A stretch of 30,821 nt of DNA, from positions 1 through 30,821 of the forward strand of contig CABPZV010000006.1 of assembly GCA_902462015.1 (NCBI GenBank), read 5' to 3'. The notes beneath the pieces were generated by a model that was not told the origin of the DNA, did not search any database, and worked only from the letters and a program-made list of their open reading frames with translations. Positions within the stretch are counted from its first letter, which is position 1. Each line of letters starts with the position of its first letter. Source of the stretch: an uncultured Eubacteriales bacterium (lineage in GTDB: Bacteria; Bacillota; Clostridia; Oscillospirales; CAG-272). Below, one piece after another: positions 17,562 through 24,747 of the stretch. The position numbers were made by a program, and so were the translations under genes.

Positions 17562-17588
17562 ACCCCGCACACAAATAGTATACGGGGT
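17562..17588. repeat. Hairpin-forming inverted repeat
   Basis: ACCCCGCACA (17562-17571) and TATACGGGGT (17579-17588) form a 10-bp stem with two G-U pairs and a 7-base loop when read as minus-strand RNA. Neither direction is followed by a U tract, so a simple intrinsic terminator is not supported. It lies in the 230-base gap between the zinc-ribbon gene (upstream) and the DUF4317 gene. Confidence 0.4.
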
Positions 17589-17660
17589 CGTAATTATTCA
17601 TATAGAATTGTCAGGTTTAAAGATATAACAGTAAATGTTTTTAGCACAGTTTTGTATAAA

Positions 17661-18173
17661 TTATCTCAGAAAACCAAAGCTTCTTATTATGTACGGTTCC
17701 TTTGCCTTTCCTTCACATATCTGGAAAAATGCAATTATTTTTACAACAATCAAAGCTATGAGCAAGACTACTGCACACAGAGGAACAATAATTGTCCAGC
17801 AAAGAAGAATTGTTACAATACCGAGGAGTATTTCAATGACTGTAAATTTAAGCGCCTGACGGACATGAAACGCCGCATATGCCGAATTGCCTGCAGCTAA
17901 AAGTGCGATTATAACACCTATCCACCCCAGCAGATAGCATAGCATCGAGACAACTTTATTCGCCGAAATATCACGCGGATCAAACTCAGAAGTATGGTCA
18001 TACGGATCGTATGCAGCATATGAATTTCCGTATCCCGTATTTCCGACGTTCGGCGAACCTCCTCTCTCTTGACTATTCTGCGTATTCTGCTGATTTCCGA
18101 GCTGTGTTCCGCAGGTAGGACAAAAAGCCACATCATCGTTCACTTGATTCTGACAGTTAGGGCATACTTTCAT
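17661..18173 (-). CDS. Zinc-ribbon membrane protein (DUF4870-like C-terminal half)
   Basis: The 170-residue protein starts with a zinc ribbon CPNCQNQ...CPTCGTQ (four Cys within residues 4-21). A Gly/Asn/Ser/Tyr-rich linker (about 25-65) follows. The hydrophobic domain has three TM segments (VVSMLCYLLGWIGVIIALL, then two more between about 105 and 150) and ends with GKAKEPYIIRSFGFL. This layout matches small zinc-ribbon/DUF4870-type proteins of Firmicutes, whose function is unknown. The ATG has AAAGGAAAGATTG upstream. Confidence 0.75.
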   Translation of the reverse strand: MKVCPNCQNQVNDDVAFCPTCGTQLGNQQNTQNSQERGGSPNVGNTGYGNSYAAYDPYDHTSEFDPRDISANKVVSMLCYLLGWIGVIIALLAAGNSAYAAFHVRQALKFTVIEILLGIVTILLCWTIIVPLCAVVLLIALIVVKIIAFFQICEGKAKEPYIIRSFGFLR

Positions 18174-18234
18174 AAAAAATCAATCTTTCCTTTCTTTATC
18201 ATAAAGGTATCTAAACAATCAACAGATCATTTAT

Positions 18235-18264
18235 ATTATAAGTATAACATAGCTTTAATTGCAA
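18235..18264 (-). promoter_or_regulatory. Possible promoter of the zinc-ribbon gene
   Basis: On the minus strand, TTGCAA (18259-18264) and TATAAT (18235-18240) are separated by 18 bases, about 60 bases upstream of the ATG. A perfect -10 with a weaker -35 makes this plausible but unproven. Confidence 0.4.
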
Positions 18265-18339
18265 TGCAATAAATTTCGTCAAAAAAACCCTTATGAAATA
18301 TTTAAGATTTATTTTTCTTATTCCGACCGGATAAGTGGT

Positions 18340-18906
18340 TTATGATTTTTTAATCTTTAATCCTTCGCCGAAGGCTTTTCCAACGGTATCTCCTAATCTG
18401 ATGTACTCATTAGTTACCGGATCAAAGGTGATTGGGTCTAATTTTTGAACAGCAATTTTGCCGTTTGCGCCGAGAATATCTTCATCCGCACATACGTTGA
18501 TAATCTCGCCGACAAGTCGACAGCTATTATCATCATAGCTTACGAGTCTGCATTCGAGCGTCATCTTAAGCTCTTCAATCAAGGGGGCGTCGACAAATTC
18601 CGCCTTACTCGTGTGAAAACCGGCTATTTCAAGTTTGTCAGGGACATCGTTTGCCGAAATAAGTCCCAGATAATCACATTCTGCCACATGTGCTGCGTCT
18701 GCCATGCTAACAGTAAAGGCTCCGCGCGCTTTTATGTTTTTTACAGTTTTGTGACCGGCACTCAGACACAAGGAAAGCTCAGTGTCATTGCTGATGCCTC
18801 CCCATGCAGCATTCATGGCGTCGGGAATGCCGTTCTCATCATACGATGCGACAATAAACACAGGCTGAGGATAAGTCCATGGTTTAGCTCCAAAATTCTT
18901 TTTCAT
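18340..18906 (-). CDS. Flavin reductase-like FMN-binding protein
   Basis: The protein of 188 residues begins MKKNFGAKPWTYPQPVFIVA and carries NAAWGGISNDTELSLCL and GAFTVSMADAAHVAECDYLG. These are typical of the small split-barrel flavoprotein family (FMN_bind_2/flavin reductase-like), which uses FMN in NAD(P)H-linked or electron-transfer reactions. The substrate cannot be told. The ATG at 18906 is chosen because GGGAG lies eight bases upstream; an in-frame ATG 11 codons earlier has no SD. A GC-rich 6-bp hairpin (18921-18936) sits directly upstream of that SD. The gene is transcribed divergently from alkD. Confidence 0.85.
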   Translation of the reverse strand: MKKNFGAKPWTYPQPVFIVASYDENGIPDAMNAAWGGISNDTELSLCLSAGHKTVKNIKARGAFTVSMADAAHVAECDYLGLISANDVPDKLEIAGFHTSKAEFVDAPLIEELKMTLECRLVSYDDNSCRLVGEIINVCADEDILGANGKIAVQKLDPITFDPVTNEYIRLGDTVGKAFGEGLKIKKS

Positions 18907-18920
18907 AACAATCTCCCTTC

Positions 18921-18936
18921 TGCCGCTGCGGCGGCA
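18921..18936 (-). repeat. Leader hairpin before the flavin-reductase SD
   Basis: TGCCGC (18921-18926) and GCGGCA (18931-18936) form a perfect 6-bp GC-rich stem with a four-base loop in an otherwise AT-rich leader. It is about 6 bases upstream of the GGGAG ribosome-binding site, where it could influence translation or mRNA stability. No U tract follows. Confidence 0.4.
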
Positions 18937-18995
18937 CATAAATAAATTAAATTAATTCGCTTTTCAGATGATTTTTAATGTGTCTTTATTTCCAT

Positions 18996-19024
18996 ATTAT
19001 AGTAGAGATAAATGAACAATTCAA
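18996..19024 (-). promoter_or_regulatory. Promoter of the flavin-reductase-like gene
   Basis: On the minus strand, -35 TTGAAT (19019-19024) and a perfect -10 TATAAT (18996-19001) are 17 bases apart. They lie about 90 bases upstream of the ATG at 18906. The site is back to back with the alkD promoter at 19113. Confidence 0.65.
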
Positions 19025-19112
19025 CTTTAAAAAAACATATTTTCATAATTCTACTGGATGATTGGATAGTTTTTAAAAAAGGTGTAAGTGAAAATTCATT
19101 TGTGTGCTTTAC

Positions 19113-19141
19113 TTGAAATTTATAAGGTTTTATGATATATT
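19113..19141 (+). promoter_or_regulatory. Promoter of the AlkD-like gene
   Basis: -35 TTGAAA (19113-19118) and -10 TATATT (19136-19141) are separated by 17 bases. The predicted start near 19148 leaves a short leader with GGAGG at 19161-19165. Confidence 0.6.
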
Positions 19142-19174
19142 GAAAATAGAATATTAACGTGGAGGAAAAACAAA

Positions 19175-19867
19175 TTGACAGAAGCATCAATACAAATCCA
19201 GGAACAGCTATTCAGACTTAAAGACACAGAATACCGCAATTTTTGCAGTAAAATTACCCCCTCGGTTGACAAAGAAAACATTATAGGGATAAGAACACCG
19301 GAGCTTAGAAAATATGCGCGTGAACTGTTAAAAAAACCGGAAGCTAAAGAGTTTCTCGGAGATTTGCCTCACAAATATTATGAGGAAAATAACCTTCACG
19401 GTTTTTTGATTGAACGGATTTCAGATTTTAACGAATGTATTTCTATGATTGACGATTTTCTTCCTTATGTGGACAATTGGGCAACTTGTGATCTAATAAA
19501 TCCTAAAGCTTTTAAAAGAGATCTTTCTGCTTTACTTCCTAAAATAAAAGAATGGGTTTCCTCCGATCATACATATACTATAAGATTCGGAATTGGCTCC
19601 TTTATGAGGTATTATCTCGATGAAGCCTTTTCTCCTGAGTATCCGGATATCGTTGCTTCAATTAGGAGCAACGAATACTATGTAAATATGATGATTGCTT
19701 GGTACTTTGCGACCGCGCTTGCAAAACAATACGTCAGTATTGTTCCGTATATTGTAAATCGGCGATTGGATAAATGGACGCATAATAAAGCGATAAGTAA
19801 AGCTGCCGAAAGTTATCGTATATCGCCGGAGCAAAAAGAATATCTTAAAACGCTCAAGATAAAGTAA
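19175..19867 (+). CDS. AlkD-like DNA alkylation repair protein
   Basis: The 230-residue all-helical protein matches the AlkD HEAT-repeat family, glycosylases that remove alkylated purines. Family features visible are GIRTPELRKYARELLKK, the DNA-facing PYVDNWATCDLI, and IRFGIGSFMRYYL. YYVNMMIAWYFATALAKQ follows. The start codon is TTG at 19175 with a strong GGAGG 9 bases upstream. A weak AT-rich hairpin follows the stop. Substrate specificity and activity are inferred from family only. Confidence 0.9.
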   Translation: MTEASIQIQEQLFRLKDTEYRNFCSKITPSVDKENIIGIRTPELRKYARELLKKPEAKEFLGDLPHKYYEENNLHGFLIERISDFNECISMIDDFLPYVDNWATCDLINPKAFKRDLSALLPKIKEWVSSDHTYTIRFGIGSFMRYYLDEAFSPEYPDIVASIRSNEYYVNMMIAWYFATALAKQYVSIVPYIVNRRLDKWTHNKAISKAAESYRISPEQKEYLKTLKIK

Positions 19868-19888
19868 ATAATTTAACATTATTTATTT
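19866..19888 (+). terminator. Weak AT-rich terminator after alkD
   Basis: AAATAAT (19866-19872) and ATTATTT (19878-19884) form a 7-bp A/U stem with a 5-base loop, followed by ATTTTAATTT. The stem has no G-C pair, so termination would be inefficient. Confidence 0.3.
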
Positions 19889-20031
19889 TAATTTATGGGA
19901 ATAACTTACTGCATGCGTACATTGCTCAGATTATTTCCGTCTGAATTTTTTAATATTTACAGCTGTTTTTTTAAAATTCGGGCAGATTATAGACGGAGTT
20001 GTCTTTTTGCAGATAAATTTAAAAAAATCTA

Positions 20032-20060
20032 TTGACAAAGAAGAAAAACGATGATATAAT
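20032..20060 (+). promoter_or_regulatory. Consensus promoter of the T-box operon
   Basis: A perfect -35 TTGACA (20032-20037) and a perfect -10 TATAAT (20055-20060) are separated by 17 bases. Transcription would start near 20067, giving a leader of about 350 bases before the first ATG. This is a strong promoter whose output is then gated by the T-box. Confidence 0.85.
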
Positions 20061-20066
20061 TTAAAT

Positions 20067-20390
20067 AATTTTAAAAGTTATTTTTGTTATGAAAAAGTAA
20101 CACATTAAAGACTGTGACGAAGACGGATACAGCAATATTTTTTCAGAGAATCGGGGACGGTGCGATCCCGGTATAAATTAACTGTTAATCCCATCACTTC
20201 CGAGTCGGAAATTCCAAAGCAGCAAGCGAGTAGGGTTTCCCGTGACTGCCGCGTTAGTGCATAGGACTTGATAGAGTCTAAAGTGGTCTGAATTTTAAAA
20301 GATTCGGGCAATTTGAGTGGTACCGCGGGAAATCTGAATCCGATCCCCGTCTCAAAGCAGCATGTTTTGAGGCGGTTTTTTTTATCATTG
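20067..20390 (+). promoter_or_regulatory. T-box leader, probably isoleucine-specific
   Basis: T-box RNAs read the charging state of a tRNA and antiterminate when it is uncharged. The Stem I distal hairpin CGGGGA-CGGTGCGA-TCCCGG lies at about 20144-20172. The specifier region on its 3' side contains AUC at 20188-20190 and again at 20193-20195; both mean Ile, and no AUG is present. The pairing GGAT/ATCC and ACAG/CTGT leaves the second AUC in an internal loop, which makes it my preferred specifier. The T-box GAGTGGTACCGCGG lies at 20315-20328. Its bulge TGGT (20318-20321) would pair with ACCA, fitting a tRNA with discriminator A such as tRNA-Ile. The antiterminator pairs TTTGAG (20312-20317) with CTCAAA (20351-20356) and CGGG with CCCG. 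Confidence 0.9.
20347..20383 (+). terminator. T-box intrinsic terminator
   Basis: CCGTCTCAAA (20347-20356) pairs with TTTGAGGCGG (20366-20375) in a 10-bp stem, followed by eight T. The CTCAAA arm is also needed for the antiterminator, so the two folds exclude each other, as expected of a T-box. Confidence 0.9.
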
Positions 20391-20420
20391 ATTATATCAT
20401 TTAAACAAGGAGTTAGAAAA

Positions 20421-22691
20421 ATGAGCACACAGACGGCACTTACGCAACTGAGTGAAATTGCAGAAAGAATTAAAGAAATGCGGGACATCATGGGATGGAC
20501 AATTTCGGATATGGCAGAAAAGACTGAGGTGAGTACAGCTGAATACGCGAACTTTGAGAGCGGAAAAACTGATCTTCCTTTTACTTTTATTCATAAATGT
20601 TCGCTCGCTTTCGGAATTGAACTGTCGGAGCTTCTTGAAGGACACAAAACAGCACATCTTTCTTCGTACACGGTCACAAGGAAAGGACAGGGTTTAGAGA
20701 CTGCCAAGGAGGACGGTATTGTAATTCAAAATCTGGCTCCGAATTTTCGCTCAAAAATTGCAGAACCATATTGGGTTCGCTACGAGTATTCTCCGAAGCT
20801 GCAAAATCTTCCTATTCATCTTACAAAACACAGCGGACAGGAATTTGATCTTATTATTGAGGGCAGTCTTAAGGTTCAGATAGGAAACCATGTGGAAATA
20901 TTAAATGAAGGGGATTCTATATTTTATAACAGCGGTACGCCGCACGGTATGATTGCCGTGGGAGGAAAGGACTGTTTGTTCTGCGCCGTTGTTATTCCCG
21001 GAGACAATACAAAAGAAGAGGAAATCCGCGGCAGCATCGCTTCCGCCGGAAATACCGGAAAGCTGATCTGTGAAAAATTCATCGATACAGATGAAGATGA
21101 AAACGGCGCGCTCCGCTCGATTAAGTTTAAAAATACAGAAAATTTTAATTTTGGTTTCGATATTGTAGATGAAATTGCACGGCAGTACCCCGATAAGCTG
21201 GCAATGCTTCATCTCGACGTCAATAAGACGGAAAGACGTTTCAGCTTCAGGGATATAAAGCATTATTCATCTCAAACAGCTAACTATTTTAAATCGCTCG
21301 GAATTAAAAAGGGCGACCGTGTGATGCTTGTATTAAAACGTCACTATCAGTTTTGGTTTGCAATGATAGCTCTTCATAAGCTCGGAGCAATTGCTATTCC
21401 TGCGACAAATCAGTTAAAGGACCATGATTTTGTATATCGTTTCAATGCGGCAGGCGTAAGCACTATAGTCTGTACCGCGGATGGAGATACAGCGGAAATT
21501 GCGGAAAAAGCCGCTGCTCAGTGTGACAGTGTGAAAACTAAAATTCTTGTAGGAGGAGCGCGTAACGGGTGGCATGATTTTGACAGTGAATTCGGCCTCT
21601 TCTCGCGGAAGTTTGAAAGACCGGAAGACGCCTCCGGCGGAAATGAAACCGCACTTATGTTCTTTACTTCCGGTACAACCGGAAATCCCAAGATGGCTGC
21701 ACATTCGCATACATATGCACTCGGACATTTTGTGACTGCAAAGTATTGGCATTGCTGTGAACGCGATGGCCTTCATCTGACGATTTCAGACACAGGATGG
21801 GGAAAGTCACTGTGGGGCAAGCTGTATGGGCAGTGGCTGTGTGAGGGCGCTGTATTTGTGTATGATTTTGACCGTTTTGACGCGTCCGATATTCTTCCGA
21901 TGTTCAAAAAATACAATATAACTACCTTCTGTGCTCCGCCGACTATGCTCCGTATGATGATTAAAGAGGATTTGTCGCATTATGATCTCTCTTCGATTCA
22001 CCATATGACAACCGCAGGCGAGGCTCTGAATCCTGAGGTTTCGCGTAAATTTTTTGAGCTTACCGGTCTTACTATTATGGAGGGCTTTGGTCAAACGGAA
22101 ACTACGCTGACAATCTGCAATCTTGCAGGAACCGTACCGAAGCTTGGTTCCATGGGGATGGCCTCCCCTCAGTATCAGGTTGATCTGCTCGATCCGGACG
22201 GAAATTTGGTTGCAAACGGCGAAGTGGGCGAAATCTGTATAAAAACATCGGATGAAATTCCATGCGGACTTTTTCTGGGCTACTACAGAGACGATGAAAA
22301 AACAAATGAGTGTTGGTACGACGGTTATTATCATACCCGTGATACTGCATGGAGAGACGAAGACGGATATTTCTGGTATGTCAGCAGAACCGATGATGTA
22401 ATAAAATCCTCCGGTTACCGAATTGGTCCGTTTGAAATTGAAAGTGTAATTATGGAGCTTCCGTATGTTCTCGAATGCGGTGTATCCGCGGCTCCTGATC
22501 CGGTACGGGGGCAGATTGTAAAAGCAAGCATTGTCCTTACTAAGGGAACCAAGCCGTCCGATGAGCTGAAAAAAGAAATTCAGACATATGTTAAGGAGCA
22601 TACTGCACCCTATAAATATCCAAGAATGATTGTGTTCAGGGAGTCCCTTCCCAAAACTATAAGCGGAAAAATTCAGAGGAATAAGCTGTGA
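20421..22691 (+). CDS. XRE-HTH + cupin + acyl-CoA synthetase fusion protein
   Basis: The 756-residue protein has three parts. Residues 8-75 form a XRE-type helix-turn-helix (IKEMRDIMGWTISDMAEKTE, then VSTAEYANFESGK). Residues 120-195 form a cupin barrel (HLTKHSGQEFDLIIEGSLKV, GDSIFYNSGTPHGM). Residues 240-756 form a medium-chain-type AMP-forming acyl-CoA synthetase. Its motifs are intact: TSGTTGNPK (416-424), GFGQTETT, RTDDVIKSSGYRIGPFEIE and SGKIQR with catalytic Lys750. The enzyme would activate a short, medium or branched acid to its CoA thioester. The ATG at 20421 is chosen because AAGGAG lies eight bases upstream; the frame runs open further back into the T-box. The fused HTH-cupin resembles stand-alone small-ligand regulators, so it may be a regulator-enzyme hybrid or use the cupin as an allosteric domain. 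Expression is under the T-box. Confidence 0.9.
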   Translation: MSTQTALTQLSEIAERIKEMRDIMGWTISDMAEKTEVSTAEYANFESGKTDLPFTFIHKCSLAFGIELSELLEGHKTAHLSSYTVTRKGQGLETAKEDGIVIQNLAPNFRSKIAEPYWVRYEYSPKLQNLPIHLTKHSGQEFDLIIEGSLKVQIGNHVEILNEGDSIFYNSGTPHGMIAVGGKDCLFCAVVIPGDNTKEEEIRGSIASAGNTGKLICEKFIDTDEDENGALRSIKFKNTENFNFGFDIVDEIARQYPDKLAMLHLDVNKTERRFSFRDIKHYSSQTANYFKSLGIKKGDRVMLVLKRHYQFWFAMIALHKLGAIAIPATNQLKDHDFVYRFNAAGVSTIVCTADGDTAEIAEKAAAQCDSVKTKILVGGARNGWHDFDSEFGLFSRKFERPEDASGGNETALMFFTSGTTGNPKMAAHSHTYALGHFVTAKYWHCCERDGLHLTISDTGWGKSLWGKLYGQWLCEGAVFVYDFDRFDASDILPMFKKYNITTFCAPPTMLRMMIKEDLSHYDLSSIHHMTTAGEALNPEVSRKFFELTGLTIMEGFGQTETTLTICNLAGTVPKLGSMGMASPQYQVDLLDPDGNLVANGEVGEICIKTSDEIPCGLFLGYYRDDEKTNECWYDGYYHTRDTAWRDEDGYFWYVSRTDDVIKSSGYRIGPFEIESVIMELPYVLECGVSAAPDPVRGQIVKASIVLTKGTKPSDELKKEIQTYVKEHTAPYKYPRMIVFRESLPKTISGKIQRNKL

Positions 22692-22707
22692 GATTTCCAG
22701 ACATTCG

Positions 22708-22727
22708 TTTGCGTAAGAATACGTAAA
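22708..22727 (+). repeat. Hairpin in the gap after the synthetase gene
   Basis: TTTGCGTA (22708-22715) and TACGTAAA (22720-22727) pair as an 8-bp stem with one G-U pair and an AGAA loop. No U tract follows, so it may stabilise or process the operon mRNA rather than end it. It lies in the 100-base gap before the MinD-like gene. Confidence 0.35.
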
Positions 22728-22791
22728 GATTAATATTGATGTCTTTTCTGTTTAGCGTTTTCCTGTAAGGCGTTGGAAGGTAATTTATAAT

Positions 22792-23466
22792 ATGAGAAAA
22801 AAAAGAGTCACACTTTTTGCAGGTCACTACGGTTCCGGAAAAACAAACCTTGCAGTCAACTATGCACTGATGAGGCGCTGCGAAGGAAATGAAGTAACAA
22901 TTGCCGATCTTGATATTGTCAATCCGTATTTCAGAACAAAGGACAGCAAAACCGAGCTTGCCGCGGCCGGAATTCGGGTGATTTCCTCAATTTACGCGAA
23001 CTCAAACTTAGATATTCCGGCGCTGCCCAAAGAGATATACGGGTGTATAGAGGATAAAAGCTCTCTTGCTGTCCTTGATATAGGGGGAGATGACCGCGGA
23101 GCATATGCGCTTGGAAGATATGCCCCCCAAATCCTTGAAGAGAATGATTATGAAAATATATTCGTAGTGAATTTCTACCGCCCTCTCACAAAGACAGCGC
23201 AGGAAGCATTTGATGTCATGAGGGAGATAGAATATGTCTGCGGAATACCTTTTACAGGCATAATCAACAATTCAAACATAGGCTGGGACACTTCACCGGA
23301 GGATGTTCTCGAAACAGAGGATAGAACAAACAATTTGTGTTCAATTTCTAAGCTGCCGCTTCTTGCAGTAGCTGCCGAAAAAAACGTAGCGGAGAGGCTG
23401 AATATCAAAAATGTTTTTCCGATTACGCTGCAGAGAAAATATTTTGATATAAAGGAGTTTAAATAA
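22792..23466 (+). CDS. MinD/ParA-like P-loop ATPase, role unknown
   Basis: The 224-residue protein has an N-terminal P-loop GHYGSGKT (11-18), then VTIADLDIVNPYFRTKD and SLAVLDIGGDDRG. It belongs to the SIMIBI/CobQ-MinD-ParA superfamily but lacks the KGGVGKT deviant loop and any CxxC cluster-binding pair of Mrp/NBP35 proteins. Its stop overlaps the ferredoxin start (TAATG), so it is translationally coupled to the oxidoreductase subunits. That suggests a job in assembling or controlling the complex. The substrate and partner are unknown. Confidence 0.7.
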   Translation: MRKKRVTLFAGHYGSGKTNLAVNYALMRRCEGNEVTIADLDIVNPYFRTKDSKTELAAAGIRVISSIYANSNLDIPALPKEIYGCIEDKSSLAVLDIGGDDRGAYALGRYAPQILEENDYENIFVVNFYRPLTKTAQEAFDVMREIEYVCGIPFTGIINNSNIGWDTSPEDVLETEDRTNNLCSISKLPLLAVAAEKNVAERLNIKNVFPITLQRKYFDIKEFK

Positions 23467-23672
23467 TGGCAAAATTAACATTTGATACTGAACTTTGTAA
23501 GGGATGCGGACTTTGTGTTAATGCCTGTCCGAAGCATCTGCTCGTCATTGATACTAATAAATTGAATCAAAAAGGACATTCTCCTGCGGAAATCACCGAT
23601 CAGTCTGCATGTATAGGCTGCGCCTTCTGTGCTTTAATGTGTCCTGACTGCGTAATTACGGTAGAAAGGTAA
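23466..23672 (+). CDS. vorD: 2-oxoacid:ferredoxin oxidoreductase delta subunit (2x[4Fe-4S] ferredoxin)
   Basis: The 68-residue ferredoxin-like subunit has two cluster motifs: C11-x2-C14-x2-C17-x3-CP and C49-x2-C52-x2-C55-x3-CP, with an extra Cys at 62. In four-subunit VOR/KOR enzymes this subunit passes electrons between the TPP site and ferredoxin. It is overlapped with the MinD-like gene by TAATG and followed 13 bases later by the alpha subunit. Confidence 0.9.
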   Translation: MAKLTFDTELCKGCGLCVNACPKHLLVIDTNKLNQKGHSPAEITDQSACIGCAFCALMCPDCVITVER

Positions 23673-23685
23673 GGTTTTATAGATC

Positions 23686-24747
23686 ATGTCAGACAAAGTA
23701 TTGATGAAAGGCAATGAAGCTATAGCAGAGGCGGCAATCATTGCAGGCTGCCGGCATTATTTTGGTTATCCTATAACCCCTCAGACCGAGATTGCCGCTT
23801 ATATGGCAAAACGCATGCCTAAAATAGGAGGTACGTTTTTGCAGGCGGAAAGTGAAATTTCTGCGATCAATATGATATACGGTGCAGCAGCAGCAGGAGT
23901 TCGTGCTATGACTTCCTCGTCAAGTCCCGGAATCTCGCTTAAACAGGAGGGGATTTCATATATTGCTGGCAGTGATCTGCCGGCCGTAATAGTCAATGTC
24001 GAGCGTGGAGGCCCCGGACTTGGAGGCATTCAGCCTTCTCAGTCAGATTATTTTCAGGCCGTCAAGGGAGGAGGACACGGAGACTATCACTTAATTGTCC
24101 TTGCGCCGTCGTCTGTTCAGGAAATGGCGGATATGACAATCAAAGCCTTTGACCTCGCAGATAGATATCGTATGCCGGCAATGATTTTAGCTGACGGAAC
24201 AATGGGGCAGATGATGGAGCCCGTACTTTTGCCGGAAAGCTGTGCAGCAAGGCCTGCGACTCCGTGGGCGGTAACCGGAACACGGAAAAAACGTAACCAC
24301 AATATTGTCAATTCGCTGTATCTTGTTCCCGAGGAGCTTGAAAAGAATAATTTTGAGCGTTTTGAAAGATATGGCATTGTCCAGGAAAACGAAGTTATGT
24401 ATGAAGAATACATGATGGAGGACGCTGACTATTGTATTGTTGCTTTCGGAATCGCCGCGCGTGTTTCAAAAAATGCGATTGCTGAAGCGCGCAAAAACGG
24501 GATTAAGGCAGGGCTGATTCGTCCTATAACTCTTTGGCCGTTTCCGAAAAAAATACTGAACGCGGCAGCGGACAGGGTAAAAGCTTTTATTTCGGTTGAG
24601 CTGTCAATGGGACAGATGATCGAGGATGTTGAGCTCGCAACCTGCTGTAAGCGTCCGGTAGTTCTGTGCAACCGAGTTGGAGGAATGATTCCGGAGCCGG
24701 AACAGATCCTTGAAACGATTAATAAACTTGCAGGAGGTAAAGAATAA
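23686..24747 (+). CDS. vorB: 2-oxoacid:ferredoxin oxidoreductase alpha subunit (VorB/KorA-like)
   Basis: The 353-residue alpha subunit has the family opening KVLMKGNEAIAEAAIIAGCR, then FGYPITPQTEIAAYMAKRMP and QAESEISAINMIYGAAAAG. GGPGLGGIQPSQSDYFQAVKGG follows. These belong to the pyrimidine-binding and core domains of ferredoxin-dependent 2-oxoacid oxidoreductases. The enzyme converts 2-oxo acids to acyl-CoA + CO2 + reduced ferredoxin, or the reverse. VOR (branched-chain) and KOR (2-oxoglutarate) specificity cannot be separated by eye. The operon context with an acyl-CoA synthetase, a branched-chain aminotransferase and an Ile T-box favours branched or short-chain substrates. Confidence 0.88.
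   Translation: MSDKVLMKGNEAIAEAAIIAGCRHYFGYPITPQTEIAAYMAKRMPKIGGTFLQAESEISAINMIYGAAAAGVRAMTSSSSPGISLKQEGISYIAGSDLPAVIVNVERGGPGLGGIQPSQSDYFQAVKGGGHGDYHLIVLAPSSVQEMADMTIKAFDLADRYRMPAMILADGTMGQMMEPVLLPESCAARPATPWAVTGTRKKRNHNIVNSLYLVPEELEKNNFERFERYGIVQENEVMYEEYMMEDADYCIVAFGIAARVSKNAIAEARKNGIKAGLIRPITLWPFPKKILNAAADRVKAFISVELSMGQMIEDVELATCCKRPVVLCNRVGGMIPEPEQILETINKLAGGKE

Noticed and set aside
17355..17900. Plus-strand open frame of 181 codons across the DUF4317 start and the zinc-ribbon gene
   Set aside because: It is antisense to two well-supported genes, has biased composition and lacks a recognisable domain or SD.
18317..18335. CTTATTCC/GGATAAG hairpin after the flavin-reductase gene
   Set aside because: In the direction of transcription it is followed by A residues, not U, so it is not a terminator. 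It is short and has a bulge.
20067..20390. Methionine T-box or SAM riboswitch for the downstream met genes
   Set aside because: The T-box bulge and terminator/antiterminator pair are clear, there is no AUG in the specifier region, and SAM riboswitch core motifs are absent.
20313..20420. In-frame extension of the XRE-cupin-synthetase upstream into the T-box
   Set aside because: The extra 36 codons lie over the T-box and terminator, and AAGGAG correctly spaced before the ATG at 20421 decides the start.
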